Source: Cavenderia fasciculata
Lineage: Eukaryota; Evosea; Eumycetozoa; Acytosteliales; Cavenderiaceae
Direction: 5' to 3'
Assembly: GCF_000203815.1 (NCBI RefSeq)
Contig: NW_004457735.1
Coordinates: 1,364,001 to 1,428,000, forward strand
DNA: 64,000 nt
Shown here piece after piece: positions 35,598 through 47,168 of the stretch (the stretch's first letter is position 1; each line of letters opens with the position of its first letter). The translations under genes were made by a program, and so were the position numbers. The notes under the pieces are model-generated. The model was not told where the DNA came from. It did no database searches and saw nothing but the letters and a program-made list of their open reading frames with translations.

Positions 35598-38130
35598 ATG
35601 TCAAATTCACTTTCAATTCTATCATCTACCATTGTTAAACAATCACAAAAGAGTTTAATATCTAAACTCAATAATAATAATATTACATACAGGACTTCTT
35701 TTCCTTCTTCTTCTTTTTCTTCTTCCATTCATACTTCATCGACATCATTCCAAATCAAAAATAATAATAATAATTTCACAAATAATATAAGTTATATTAA
35801 TAATAATAATAATAATAAGAGTATATTTAAACTATTTAATAATAATGGAATTAATAATAATAATAATAATAGATTTTATTCAGTTCATACAACTCCAACA
35901 AATACACCAATTGAAAAAAAGACAACTATATTGGATATAAAAAAGAAATTTGAATCAAATATACCTATAACGATGGTAACTGCATACGATTATTGTAGTG
36001 CCAAAGAGGTGGATAATGCAGGTATCGATATGTTGTTGGTTGGTGATTCATTGGGAATGGTAGTATTGGGTGAAAAAGGAACATCAAATGTGACAATGGA
36101 ACAAATGATACATCATTGTAAAGCTGCCATGAAAGGTGTAAAACGAACATTTGTCGTTGGTGATTTACCATTTGGTAGTTTTGAAACGAGTACACGTGAT
36201 GCTGTTGCCAATGCATTTAGATTGATGAAAGAAGGTGGTGTGGATGCTGTAAAGTTGGAAGGTGGAAAAAAGCATGCTGCAACTATTGCTGCCATAGTCA
36301 ATGCTGGTATGCCTGTTATTGGACATATTGGATTGACACCACAATCTGTTAGTGCGTTGGGTGGATTCAGGTTGCAAGGAAAGACTTCAGAGCAAGCCAT
36401 GTCAATTTTAGAGGATGCTCTAGCTTTGCAAGAAGCTGGGTGTTCAGCGATTGTCATTGAAATGGTACCTGAAATCGTTGCAACTCAAATCACCAAACAA
36501 CTCAGTATTCCAACTATTGGCATTGGTGCTGGAAATGGAACTAGTGGACAGGTACTAGTGTACCACGATATGCTTGGGTTATACTCTGACTTTTTACCAA
36601 AGTTTTGTAAACAATATGCAACACTATCGAAAACCATTCAAGACGGTTTGAAAGAGTACAAACGCGAGACTGAACAACGTCAATTCCCAACACAAGCTCA
36701 TAGTTTTACTATGAAACAAGAAGAATCCCAAATGTTTATCGAAAAATTAAACATCCTCAACAATCACAACCAAGAAGAAAGTTCTACTGCATCAAATAAC
36801 AAACAAAACATTGATTCATTGTTTTCACATTTTTCCAATCCAAATAATATCAATCAAAGTGTAAAAGAATTGATGGAAAGAGAAAAGGCAATGGAAACAT
36901 TAACCTTTGTCAAAGACAAGAAATCAAATAATAATAATAACAACAAATCAACACCATTATTGACTTCAATCGAGCAAGCCAAGTTGAATATAGTACCAGA
37001 TAAAAAGAATAAGAAAAAGATTGCTGTTATTGGAGCTGGAGCAATGGGTAGTTTTTTTAGTGCTAAAATTGCTTCAAAAGAAATTGCTGATGTTTGGATG
37101 GTATCTGCTTGGAAGTATGTACATAAAAGGATGATACTGCTATAGACTATTTTGATATTAATATTTTTTCTTTTTTAGAGAACATGTTGAAAAAATTAAT
37201 AGGGATGGATTAACATTTTATAATTTAAAAGGAGAAAAGGAAAAGATTAAATCGATTAGAGCTACATTGGATGCTAAAGAGATTATAAAGGATGGATATC
37301 CAGATATTGTATTTGTGTTGGTCAAGAGTCCAGCAACCAAACAAGCATCTTTGACAGCTTCTACTATAGTTGCAGGTAATCCAAATGCAATCATTTTGAC
37401 ACTTCAAAATGGAGTAGGCAATCGTGAAGAGATTGAACAAACCATCACTGAAAAGGGATACAAAAATAGAGTATGGCAAGGTGTCACTAGCAATGGATGT
37501 TATGTAGTCGAACCTGGCATCGTCAGACACACTGGTTCTGGTCCAACCTACCTCGCAGCATCACCATCCATAGTTTCAAAGAGTGACTATGGAATGGAGA
37601 ATCGTCAAGATTCAAAAGAGGAAAGAGAGGCACTCGAATCATTAAAAGATATTCTCATCAATGTCGGTATTGAAAGTCAAGTATCCAACGATATCGATGC
37701 ATTGATTTGGGGTAAAGTCGTTGCCAATGCTGCCATTAACCCATTGTCTGCTGTTTTGGGTGTTCAAAATGGATACTTGATCAACAATGAGTATCCAAAG
37801 TCATTGATGAAAAAGATTGTTGGCGAAGGCATGGAAGTGTGCAGAGCCAAGGGTATCAAGTTGCCCTATGGAGATGACACTGAGCAAGGATTCAAGTATG
37901 TCACTGATATTGCCCAACGTACCTCCTCCAACTACTCTAGTATGCTAGTCGACGTTATCCGTGGCCAACCAACAGAAATTAAATCAATCAATGGTGTGAT
38001 TGTAAAGGAAGGTGAACGACTCGATGTCAATGTATCATACAACAAAATGATAATGGAAATGGTTCTCAACCGTCATCCATCTCTCTCTTCTTCTTCTTCT
38101 TCTAGATCCAAATCTGTTCAACATCTTTAA
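35598..38130 (+). CDS. Bifunctional ketopantoate hydroxymethyltransferase / ketopantoate reductase (PanB-PanE fusion)
   Basis: Exons 35598-37114 and 37179-38130, 822 residues. The N-terminal ~110 residues are Ser/Asn-rich with few acids and end RFYSVHTT, typical of a mitochondrial presequence. PanB follows (about 112-375): MVTAYDYCSAKEVDNAGID, LLVGDSLGMVVLG, VVGDLPFGSF, KLEGG, GHIGLTPQSV, IEMVPE (active Glu) and TIGIGAG. After an Asn/Ser linker comes PanE (about 474-800): IAVIGAGAMGSFF (NADPH-binding GxGxxG, spanning the intron side), ILTLQNGVGN, GVTSNGC, WGKVVANAAINPL (catalytic Lys/Asn) and a C-terminal KSINGVIV...ERLDVNVSYN. Together they convert 2-oxoisovalerate to ketopantoate and then pantoate, the first two committed steps to pantothenate and CoA. 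It lies tail-to-tail with the UBE2J gene. Confidence 0.93.
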
Positions 38131-38228
38131 AATAATTTAATAAATACCATACAATGCATGTACATTTCATTTTCTACAAATTATTAGTCAATCAACGAAT
38201 AATAATAATATTTGGTGGTTGTGTATTT

Positions 38229-39127
38229 CTAATTATTATTATTGGACTCTACACTACTAGTAGAAGAAGTATTGCTATTGTATCTTAACATAATAGCAAT
38301 AAATGCTATAAAGATGGTTATAAATACCAAGCTAAAAAAAAGTGTTTTGTTGTCTGATTCTTGTGTTTGTTGTTGGTTGTTAGTTGTCTTTACAATTTTT
38401 GATGATGATGATGAAGAGGATGAAGAAGAGGATGATAAATTAGAGGAGGAAGAGGTAGATTGTTTCTTTTGTTTTTTATATTCTTTAATGATTTCTGGAA
38501 ATAGAGTTTTAAATGTTTGGTTCTTGTAATTAAATGCCATTGAATTGGTTGCGTATTGTTTTCTAACTCTACTCGACGCTGTAATAGATCCAATACCATT
38601 ATCCTCTTCGTTCATGAACGATATGATACCTAAACAGATTGATGATACACTCCAACTTGGCTTCCATGATTCTAGAGGAGAGAGAGATTTCATGTGTCAA
38701 GTTAATAATAATAACAACAAATACATAATCTCAAACATACCTGGATGAAATGATGACATTGTTGTACAAATACGTGTATTACATTCAAATCGACCAGAAG
38801 GTGTAGTCATTAATATAGCTATATAATGAAAGAAGCAAGTTGATTAGAACAGAGTAGACTAGAATAGACTAGAATAGCTAATGGTTATCTTTGTGACAAT
38901 CAAATCTTACATGGTGGCTTCATTGGATATTCAGGTGGAAAGATGAGTTGACCATGATAAACACCTCCTTCATAGTCTGTCCCTATGCTACCATACAAAA
39001 CAAAGTTCCACTCCAAGATGTTTGAAGTAAGAGGTTTGGCTACAAACTCTTTTTCATTTGCCTTTTGTAGTCCTAGATACTCTTTATTCAATCGATTGAT
39101 GCATACACTATACTTCCCCGTTGCCAT
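38229..39127 (-). CDS. Tail-anchored ubiquitin-conjugating enzyme, UBE2J-type
   Basis: Exons 38911-39127, 38741-38818 and 38229-38671 on the minus strand, 245 residues. The UBC fold starts [14 protein letters not shown], then [33 protein letters not shown], and the middle exon has [15 protein letters not shown], in which the Cys of RIC is the thiol-active residue, as in UBE2J1/J2. [16 protein letters not shown] and [12 protein letters not shown] follow. A long Ser/Lys/Gln linker leads to one C-terminal membrane segment ([19 protein letters not shown], about 211-229) and an Asn/Ser tail. This tail-anchored layout places it on the endoplasmic reticulum, as in ERAD. The canonical HPN motif is missing in this subclass as expected; the family position is clear. 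Confidence 0.93.
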
Positions 39128-39370
39128 AATACTAATACTATATTAACAAATTAGAGACTAATTGACTAAGAATGAAAAAGATCTTTGATATTCAAAACTA
39201 AATTAAAATAATAATAAGAAACTTCTTCTTTGTCGGTTTTGATTCTTTGCAAAGCTGTCTCACAAATTAAAGAGATTTTTTTTTTAGTTTAATTTATTTA
39301 TTTATTACTTTTTTGTACATTTAAATATTATACATATATATATATATAACATCATATTGATAATCAATCA

Positions 39371-40505
39371 ATGATGAATAACAATTATAGTGATAGTGAT
39401 GAAGATCTAAATCAATTACAGATAAAACAATTTACAGAGATTGTAGTTGAAGTAAAACATGTATCAAAACGTATGTAACATAACACATACACAAACATAC
39501 ATGTGTGTAGTAATATCTATCTTTGATCATAACTAAATCAATATTCAAATCAATATCAATTAATTCTTCTTATTAGATTATAAGATTGCTGGTAGAGAAG
39601 ATACAGTTAAAGCGTTAAATGATATTCATCTATCGACAGACTCTGAACTATTACCAATTAGAAGAGGTGAATTTGTAATGTTGAGAGGTCCTTCTGGAGG
39701 AGGTAAAACATCTTTATTGAATCTATTGGGAACCATTGACAGAGTGACTGAAGGTGTCATTGAATTATTCTCAAATCCCATTACCGTGGACAGCAAGGAT
39801 GAATATTTGGCAAAGCTTCGTCTGGAAAAGATTGGCTTTGTCTTTCAAACATTCAATCTTTTGGCAACCATGTCTGCCTTTGAAAATGTAGAATTACCAA
39901 TGATTATCCTTGGAAAATTAAATCAAAAAGAAAGAAAGAAAAGAGCTATCGAATTATTAACTTGTAAGTGAGATAGATATAATATATATATTATTGATTG
40001 ATTGATTGATAGGTTAAACCATAATTAATTAAAATTTTGTATTTGTTTTGTTTTAAGTGGTTGGATTACAAGATAGATTAGATCATTTACCATCAGAATT
40101 ATCAGGTGGTGAACAACAAAGAGTAACAATAGCAAGAGCATTGGCAAATGAACCAGAGATTTTATTGTTGGTATGTGTATTTTCTAAAAAAAAGAAAGAA
40201 AAAATATATATATTAAATTATTAATTCCTTCTTTTATTTCCTTTTAGGACGAACCAACAGGAGATTTGGACTCTGCCAATACAGTAGAAGTGATGGATTT
40301 ACTCTTGGATCTAAATTTAAAGTTAAAAACCACTTGTATTATGGTTACTCACAATCCAGACATTGAATGTTATGCAGACAGAATTCTATATCTTTCAGAT
40401 GGTGTTTTTGAAAAGCAAGTTATCAATACCGAACAAACTAAATTGGATTACGACAAATATATTGCCTACTTGAATTCAATACAACATGGTGCTGGTGGTC
40501 ATTAA
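39371..40505 (+). CDS. ABC transporter ATPase, subfamily H-like (no membrane domain)
   Basis: Exons 39371-39470, 39577-39963, 40058-40170 and 40248-40505, 285 residues. It is a single nucleotide-binding domain: Walker [11 protein letters not shown]-loop FVFQTFNLL, signature [15 protein letters not shown], Walker [13 protein letters not shown] split by the last intron, and switch His in MVTHNP. The NBD resembles LolD/MacB-type bacterial export ATPases. In Dictyostelium such soluble half-ATPases form the small abcH group, whose partner permease is separate or unknown. The N-terminus has a short acidic leader ([16 protein letters not shown]). No transmembrane segment is encoded here, and no permease gene sits next to it. 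Confidence 0.9.
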
Positions 40506-41482
40506 TTATTTAAATAATTAAATTAAATAAATAGTAATATTACAAATAACAAATGATGATGGTACGTACCAAATTATTCCACGATTTATTATTTAAATTA
40601 ATAATAATAATAATTAATAATAATAATAATAATCGATTCCTCTTAAGCCGATTCAATCGATTGATTTTTCGAGCTATGAAACGAAGACTAGTGGAGTGAA
40701 GTGATCCAAAGGTAATTATTTATATTTTTTACCGTCACTTCACTCCTGAAAAATCATTTTTTGAAACAAAAAAAAACTAAAATTATCTCTTTTTTTATTT
40801 GAATAAATATTAAATATTATTTATTTAATTTCTTTGTTGTTTTGATTCTCCTTTATCTTATTCTATAGAATGACTACTTTTAAAGTTATTGTTATTTCCA
40901 TCATCTCTCTCAAACTTTTTCTAAAATAACAAATGTACAATAAAATGTAAGTTCTATCTCTCTCATCTTCTTCACCATTGTTTTTGTTGTTGTTCTTGTA
41001 GTTGTTGTTATATTTGTAGTAAAAAGGAGATGAAAAAGATATGTTCCGACCACACCCACACCCCCTATCTCTCTCTCTCACATACAGATAGACAGGACAC
41101 ACATGGAAACAATAATCCGTGTGGTAAATTGAAACTGCATAATTTTCCATTCAAATTTCCATTACCATTCAGATTGTATGGAAGGTATTGAAATTTATAA
41201 ATGCATTGCTGCAAACTTGGTTGACATTTCATTCATTCATTCATTCATTCATTTAATATCGAGGTTAAACAAAAACCCTATTTTATCATAATTAAAAGAT
41301 ATCCATCCTATTCTATCCTATCCTATATATATTTATATATATTAACAGTAGTGACTCTGAATATTATATTTCTGCATTGGAATGATTTTAACAGTAGGAT
41401 TACTAGTCAAAGAGTCAAGAGTTAAAAAAAAAGGATACTAAATTAAATACAACCAATCAATATCAAGTGATAGATCGAAAAC
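40506..41482. other. Intergenic, 977 bp, with a nested inverted repeat
   Basis: Between the ABC gene and transporter copy 2. The main feature is the nested inverted repeat at 40662-40756 (annotated separately). There is also a CATT tetramer repeat near 41228-41251 and a short frame at 40871 (MTTFKVIVISIISLKLF) that is too short to support as a gene. Confidence 0.5.
40662..40756. ncRNA. Candidate structured element: two nested stems
   Basis: Two pairs of perfectly complementary arms are nested. Outer pair: TGATTTTTC (40662-40670) with GAAAAATCA (40748-40756), 9 bp. Inner pair: GGAGTGAAGTGA (40693-40704) with TCACTTCACTCC (40735-40746), 12 bp. The right-hand arms are separated by one base and the left-hand arms by 22 bases, so the RNA would be a long hairpin with a one-sided bulge and a 30-nt AT-rich loop. 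The strand cannot be decided. It sits 156 bp past the ABC gene stop, so it could be a 3' processing element or an independent small RNA. Confidence 0.4.
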
Positions 41483-43357
41483 ATGTCAAAAAATTCACCT
41501 TTACTTGGAGGTCATGGTCCTAGTTCATATGTCAATCCATCATCATCAGATCCATCTATTTATTACCAAACTAACAGTAACTATCAAAATAATAGTAATA
41601 ATATATACAACAACAACAACAATAACAACAATAGTATAGTCAATTCCCAGCCTATACTTGGTAGTAGCGATGATATAGTTATTGAATCCATCCCAAGGTC
41701 TCGAAAATTCACTCCTGTTAATTCTTTCTGGAATACTGTAAAAGGTAACAATCGCGATGATATAGTTATAGATCAAGGTCTCGAAAATTCATTCTAAACA
41801 AACATTCTCTTTTTTACTTTAAAGGTTTTGCTGGGGCAGGTAGTTTTGCATTACCGTATGTAGGAGTAGTAGTAATCATCAATCGAGTCTCTGTTTCTAC
41901 TTGAGGCCTGATATATGATCTATTTTTCAAACAAAACATCATTATTCTAATACCTATTTTATTTATTTATTTATTTAGATGGGCAATGTCAAATGCAGGA
42001 GTTTTTATAGGATCTATAGGATTAATATTAATAGCATTGTTATCAAATTATACAATGACCATTCTATTAAAATGTAATAGTAAACTAGCTGATGAACAGC
42101 TTGGCACAGAACGAGCACCACCGTCATACGCCGATCTTGGTCGGAGAGCTTATGGTAGAGTAGGTGAATTGATTGTATGTTTTGTCAATCTATCAGTTAC
42201 CATGAGTATCAGTGTGGCATTCCTTATTTTAATTGGTTCCAATTTTGGAATGTTGACTGGTCTAAGTCCATCCTACACCATTTGGATTTGTGTCCCTATA
42301 GTTGCATCTTTATCAACTTTAACAAATATGTATGATCCTCCTCCTACTACTACTAAAATAATAAAAGAAGTAGAAGAAAGAAAGAATTATTATTATTTCC
42401 CTTTTGATGGTCTATGTTCGAATACTTAATTAATTAATTATTCTTTTATCTCTTCTCTTCTCTTCTCTCTCTATTCTACCCTTTCTTTTCCTTTCTAATC
42501 TATTCTATATTCTAATCTATAATTATAGGAAATATTTAGGATTTACAAGTATATTTGGAGCATTGGCATTAATTATGGCAATGGTGACGGTGATTGCATA
42601 TGGTATAAAAGATTATCCAATACATAGTTTATCAGAATACGAGGTTGATTATAGCAAGATACCTCTATGGTTTGGTGTAGCATCCTATTTCTTTTGTAAT
42701 CATATCGTTGTCGTCCCGATCAGTCACGATTCAGGCGACTGTCACAAATACCCGCGTATATTGGATGCAGCAATGGTATTCATTACCATCATTAATGTAT
42801 TATTTGCAGTGTTGGGATATCTCTATTTTAATTTCGCCATTGTCAATGGTGTTGTTGGAGTACCATCAAACATTGTCGAAGCATTACCCGACGGCACATT
42901 TGCCAACTTGGTGCGTATGTGTGTTGTATTCGAGTTGGTTTGCTCCTTTCCAATTGTATTTGTAGCAGGAATCAATGTAGTTGATTCGTCAATCGATATC
43001 TTTCACCGACACTTTACAGCATTCCCAAACAACGATGTACTACGTGCCAATGGATCTCTAAAGTTCTTTAGTCGTAACTGGAAATATTATATCTTTCGTT
43101 TTACACTTGTCTGTGTGTTGGCCGCGATCGCCTCAACCATCAAGACGTTTGGTAGTTACATGTCACTTATTGGATCGTTGATGCTTAGTACAACGGGATT
43201 TGTTCTACCACCTCTCATCTATATGCGATTCTTTGAGCAATCGCTTCGTTCCAAAATCCTTCATTATGCAATCGTCCTATTTGGTATTGCAGCTACAGGT
43301 CTAGGTACCTACCAATCTATCATGTCTTTAATTCATCCTGTAAAGAGTGATGATTAA
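41483..43357 (+). CDS. Amino-acid transporter, AAAP-type, copy 2
   Basis: Exons 41483-41744, a 31-nt microexon 41825-41855, 41979-42329 and 42529-43357; 490 residues. The N-terminus is Asn/Ser-rich, then FTPVNSFWNTVKG joins FAGAGSFALPWAM through the microexon. The membrane core matches copies 1 and 3 (PPSYADLGRRAYGRVGELIV, FFCNHIVVVPISHDSGD, KTFGSYMSLIGSLML) with about eleven hydrophobic segments. It differs most from the other two copies, so it diverged earliest or fastest. Its first intron (41745-41824) is a diverged tandem copy of the preceding 80 bases of exon 1. Its second intron shares a nearly identical ~95-nt block with copy 1. It is probably a proton-coupled amino acid carrier; the substrate is unknown. 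Confidence 0.9.
41665..41824 (+). repeat. 80-bp diverged tandem duplication; second unit is intron 1
   Basis: Unit 1 (41665-41744, exon) and unit 2 (41745-41824, intron) share CGATGATATAGTTAT, CAAGGTCTCGAAAATTCA and the ending TAAAAG/TTAAAG. The second block recurs at an offset of exactly 80 nt (41694 and 41774), equal to the intron length. Each unit ends at an AAAG|GT, so duplication created both splice sites. Confidence 0.8.
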
Positions 43358-43516
43358 ACAGAAAAATAAATAAATTCTATTATAGATAGATAGATAGATA
43401 GATAACCATCTTCATATATATCGTTTATAATTATTGTTATTGTTTCTATTAAAATGGTTGAAAGTAAGTAACATATCAAAAACTATGTTAGATGACTTGA
43501 CATACTATTGTTTAAA

Positions 43517-43765
43517 TTAGTTTCTTCTCATGTTTGACTTTGTACCATTGATTCTACGTCTGTGCTTCTTGAGTGTCTTTCTTGATGTCTTGTTCATAAC
43601 AGTCTCCATTGATGTATCTTGTTCGTTGTTGAAATCGATTGGTTTAGAAGAGGAGAGGAATGATGATGAAGCAGTAACAGCTGATGATCTAAAGGTAGTT
43701 GAAGCAACAGAAGCAGATACGTTTCTGATAACTACACTTTGTAAGAACTTGTTGATCATTGACAT
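43517..43765 (-). CDS. Small basic protein with mitochondrial-type leader
   Basis: Single exon, 82 residues, from the ATG at 43763-43765 (MSMINKFLQSVVIRNVSASV). The leader is rich in Ser, Val and Arg and lacks acids, as in mitochondrial presequences. A short acidic middle is followed by a strongly basic end, SRKTLKKHRRRINGTKSNMR. The size and basic tail resemble small mitochondrial ribosomal proteins such as the mS38/AURKAIP1 type, but the match is too short to name. A longer open frame upstream (to 43876) is not needed. It is divergent from the TPR-SET/MYND gene, which also has a mitochondrial-type leader, across about 210 bp. Confidence 0.6.
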   Translation of the reverse strand: MSMINKFLQSVVIRNVSASVASTTFRSSAVTASSSFLSSSKPIDFNNEQDTSMETVMNKTSRKTLKKHRRRINGTKSNMRRN

Positions 43766-43975
43766 TGTTGATAGATATATAAATATATAATAAAGATGTA
43801 AATCAACTATAGTTGAATGATGATCGCAATGAATGAATGAATGAATCTTACTCAGAAAAAAAATTTTAATAATCAATTTAAAAAAAGACGAACGACGTGC
43901 ATTTTAGTAGTAGTTACTTACTATACTATCTTTTAAAGTAGATAATATAATACATATATAGATAGATATACGATT

Positions 43976-46053
43976 ATGTTAAATCGACCATTACACAAAT
44001 TTATAACCAATGGTTTAAATATAGTTAATAGTAGAAATGTAATCACCACAACTACATGCATTCAAAATAATAATAATAACAAATACTATTATTCAACAAA
44101 GAATAGTAGTAAGAATAATAATAAGGATAAAGATAGTTCTTCTTCTTCTTCTTCTCCTACAGGAGAATTGGTTGATAAAAGAGCAATTATTACAAATAGA
44201 TTAAATGCAGACAAGAAAGGAGATGGATTGTCACAAGAGATGGTTGATGAGATCTATCGTCAGAATCAACCAAAGGACAAGAGCCATTTACCTCTCTTTG
44301 ATATGAGTAGAGTCGCAGTTAATAGATACTTGGAGGAAGCCTATTCAAAGGCTGCTGAAGAATACGAAAAAGGTGAATATCAACAAGCTTTGGAGAGATA
44401 CTTTTGGATCATCAACAAGGTTCCATATGAATCAGCTGCCTATCTTCAACGTGCTGTTGTCTATGAAACTATTCATTCATATGAAGAAGCAATTCAAGAT
44501 TGTGACAAGGTTATCTCCATGTCCAACTCTTCTGATCAAATTGCAGAGTATGTAGTATGATAAACCAACCAACCAATTGAAATATTATACTAACTTGTTC
44601 ATTAATTTGTAGGGCATATATGTTAAAAGGTCATAGTTTAATGGGTAGAACAAAGTTTAGTGAAGCTGCAACTGCATTCAAGGATAGTTTGATGTATGTT
44701 GAAAATGAAGAGGTTATGGAGTTGATGAAGAAAGCATTGTCATTGGTTGATCCAGATCAAATCATGGTACCAAGATTCGAAGATGTATGTAATGACAGAC
44801 AGACAAACAAACAAACAAACAAATACTAATAGTATTGTTCTATTTTTTTTTTTTAGGATTATCAATTTTTTTCATTATTATCACAAGAGATGGATGGAAA
44901 TGCATTGATAAAGAATTCAAAGTTACATGGACGTGGATTGTTTGCTACAAGAGACTTTGATGCAGAAGAGTTGGTGTTTGAGACGAGATCGTTGTTTTCA
45001 ATCTCGGACAAGGCCGATACCAAGGAAATGGTTGAACACGATTCTGAACATTGTCACAATTGTCAGATCAACTTTAGAGCAGTTGCATTTGAGCACGAAC
45101 AGGTGATTGAGAGATCAAGAGAGTATAAGCGATTGGTAGAGACTGTTTCCAACATGACTAGATTGCCTGTTGGTCGTATCGAGCCTGTCGAATGTCCAGA
45201 TTGCAAACGTGTGCATTACTGCTCGACAGATTGTCAACAAGATAATCACGAATCACACGTACATATTTGCGAGAGGGATATTGTTGTGCGTAAATTAACC
45301 GATCAATTAAAGGTAGAGATCTCGGCCATCAGTGACGCTACCGAACGTCTCTGCTACACTTTGATGTACCGTTTGTTTGCTCACCAGTCTCCCAATGGAG
45401 ACCAAAGCAAAATCATCAGAACCTTGGAATTGGATCATTTGGTCAAGAGATTGGCATACGCACAACCAAGTTCATTCCAAACACAACCACAACCACAAAC
45501 TCAAACCACCAATGAAAAAGAGACAACTACCAAGTTTTTGGCACCATCAGCTTTGGCAGCTCAACGAGTCCTATCTAAAAAAGATCAAAAGGTTTACAAG
45601 ATTGTAAAGGATATCTTTAGTTCGAGACATATTACAGAGGAATTGTTTTATCGTATCAAATCGATTATACAACTCAATATGATGTGTTTCTTTACGAGCA
45701 GGGTTGAAGTACAATGCACACCATCACCAATGGACGAGTTGGGATACAATTTTGATTTTGTAGATGTGCCCGACAAGTCACTTGCCGGTCTTCCAGTACA
45801 TATCTCCTTTATGAACCATTCCTGTTCACCAAACGTTGTCATTTCATCGCCAATCATCAACGACAAACAAATCCGTATCATTACCACTCGTCCTATCCGA
45901 CGAGGTGACGAAATATTAATCAGCTACATTGAAGGTGAAAAACTAACAACCGAACACAGAAGACAATCACTCAATGAATCATTTGGTTTTGTCTGTCAAT
46001 GTCCAATGTGTAAATCAAATCAAACAATACCATTATTAAGAAAGATTGAATAA
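43976..46053 (+). CDS. TPR plus SET/MYND lysine methyltransferase-like protein with mitochondrial-type leader
   Basis: Exons 43976-44547, 44613-44784 and 44857-46053, 646 residues. The N-terminal ~45 residues (MLNRPLHKFITNGLNIVNSR ... KYYYSTKN) look like a cleavable mitochondrial presequence. TPR-like repeats (about 120-265) follow: YSKAAEEYEKGEYQQALERY, AAYLQRAVVYETIHSYEEAI, AYMLKGHSLMGRTKFSEAA. The SET domain starts SKLHGRGLFATRDFDAEELVF and is interrupted by a MYND-type zinc region (CHNCQINF ... CPDCKRVHYCSTDCQQ ... HVHIC). It closes with SFMNHSCSPNVV, RPIRRGDEILISYIEG and the post-SET CQCPMC. This is the SMYD architecture. Catalytic residues for SAM binding (GRGLF, NHSCSPN, Tyr in ISY) are present, so it should be active on a protein lysine; the substrate and compartment are inferred. 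Confidence 0.88.
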
Positions 46054-47168
46054 ACGATGTCGTCCCAATACAATACAATATATATATATATTTAAATCAA
46101 ATATTTGACATAAGAGTCATCATATGAGAGTCAACTAAATGGATATTTATTTCTATTTGTTGGTTGGGGCAATGATATTTATTCTTGGCCTGGGAATCTT
46201 GGTGTTTCTGGTAGGATAGTTCCATCCCATTCATAAGGTTGTAAGTTGTCCAATATGATTACAACAGAGTCATCACATTTTTAGTATAACTGTCCAGATT
46301 CTGTATAATGTATATGGTAATTAGGAGAGATAAAGCCGAATTGATCTCTTTAACATGAACCCCCATTTACTCCCAGTGCACTGACATAGTTATTTATATT
46401 AATAATTGGTTCTAAATCTATTTACTCATTATTATGTGTTATTATTTATCTACATGGTATCGAGTTGTTATACAAACTATCTGTTTGTTGTCAGTCAATG
46501 TTACTGTTGTTGGTGTTCTCGTATCTAATATCGGTATATTATGAGTTGTATAAGTAACAACTATCTATCTAACAAAAGAGGAAATCCCTCTTCTCATGCC
46601 GAATAACCAACCACAAACACATTGGAGGGGGGCAACCAGGTTTGATCGCCATTCGAAGAGAGGTTGATGTCGATCATCGATTTTATTATTATCTCTCTCT
46701 ACCAATCCCCTACCCAAACGAACTTCGACTATTTTCAAACATCATACAAACAACGTCTTCACATTTTCGTTCTAATATTATTATTATTAATATTATTAAT
46801 ATTATTATTATTGTTATGTAAAAGCGAAAGTTGTGAAACTCCAAAAGTATGATACTGACAAGACAAATAGTTTGAGCTTAGGTGACAGCTCACCTCACCA
46901 TTCGATGAATTTTAACTTTTAAGGGTATCTCTTTATTTTACCCACCGCACATTATGGTGTTGGTGTGAGCCTTGAAGAAGACGGTGGAGGGTTGTTTCGA
47001 GCAGGCAGTGGAGGAATTTGGGGATTGTTATTCCCAGTAACTCAGTTTTCATTGATTATATCTTTAGTCTTTTCTTTGTTTGTTATTATATCTTTTTAAA
47101 TTTCTATACTACCTTTTTTTTTTTATATATACATATATATATTAAGAGATAATCAATCAATCAAGTTA
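46054..47168. other. Intergenic, 1.1 kb, containing dispersed element copy B and a hairpin
   Basis: Between the SET/MYND gene and the penta-EF-hand gene. It contains dispersed element copy B (46470-46637), a stem AGGTGA-CAGC-TCACCT at 46880-46895, and a GC-richer stretch (46940-47035). I find no ORF with recognisable homology, apart from the short QPQTHWRG frame in the element. Confidence 0.5.
46470..46637 (+). repeat. Dispersed element, copy B
   Basis: The plus-strand counterpart of 27141-27444 (minus), with the same block order but shorter spacers: ATACAAACTATCTGTTTGTT, CTCGTAT, CTAATATCGGTATAT, CTATCTATCTAAC, AACAAAAGAGG, CAACCACAAACACATTGGAG. The frame giving QPQTHWRG is at 46608-46631 and ends in TGA soon after. 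Confidence 0.65.
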
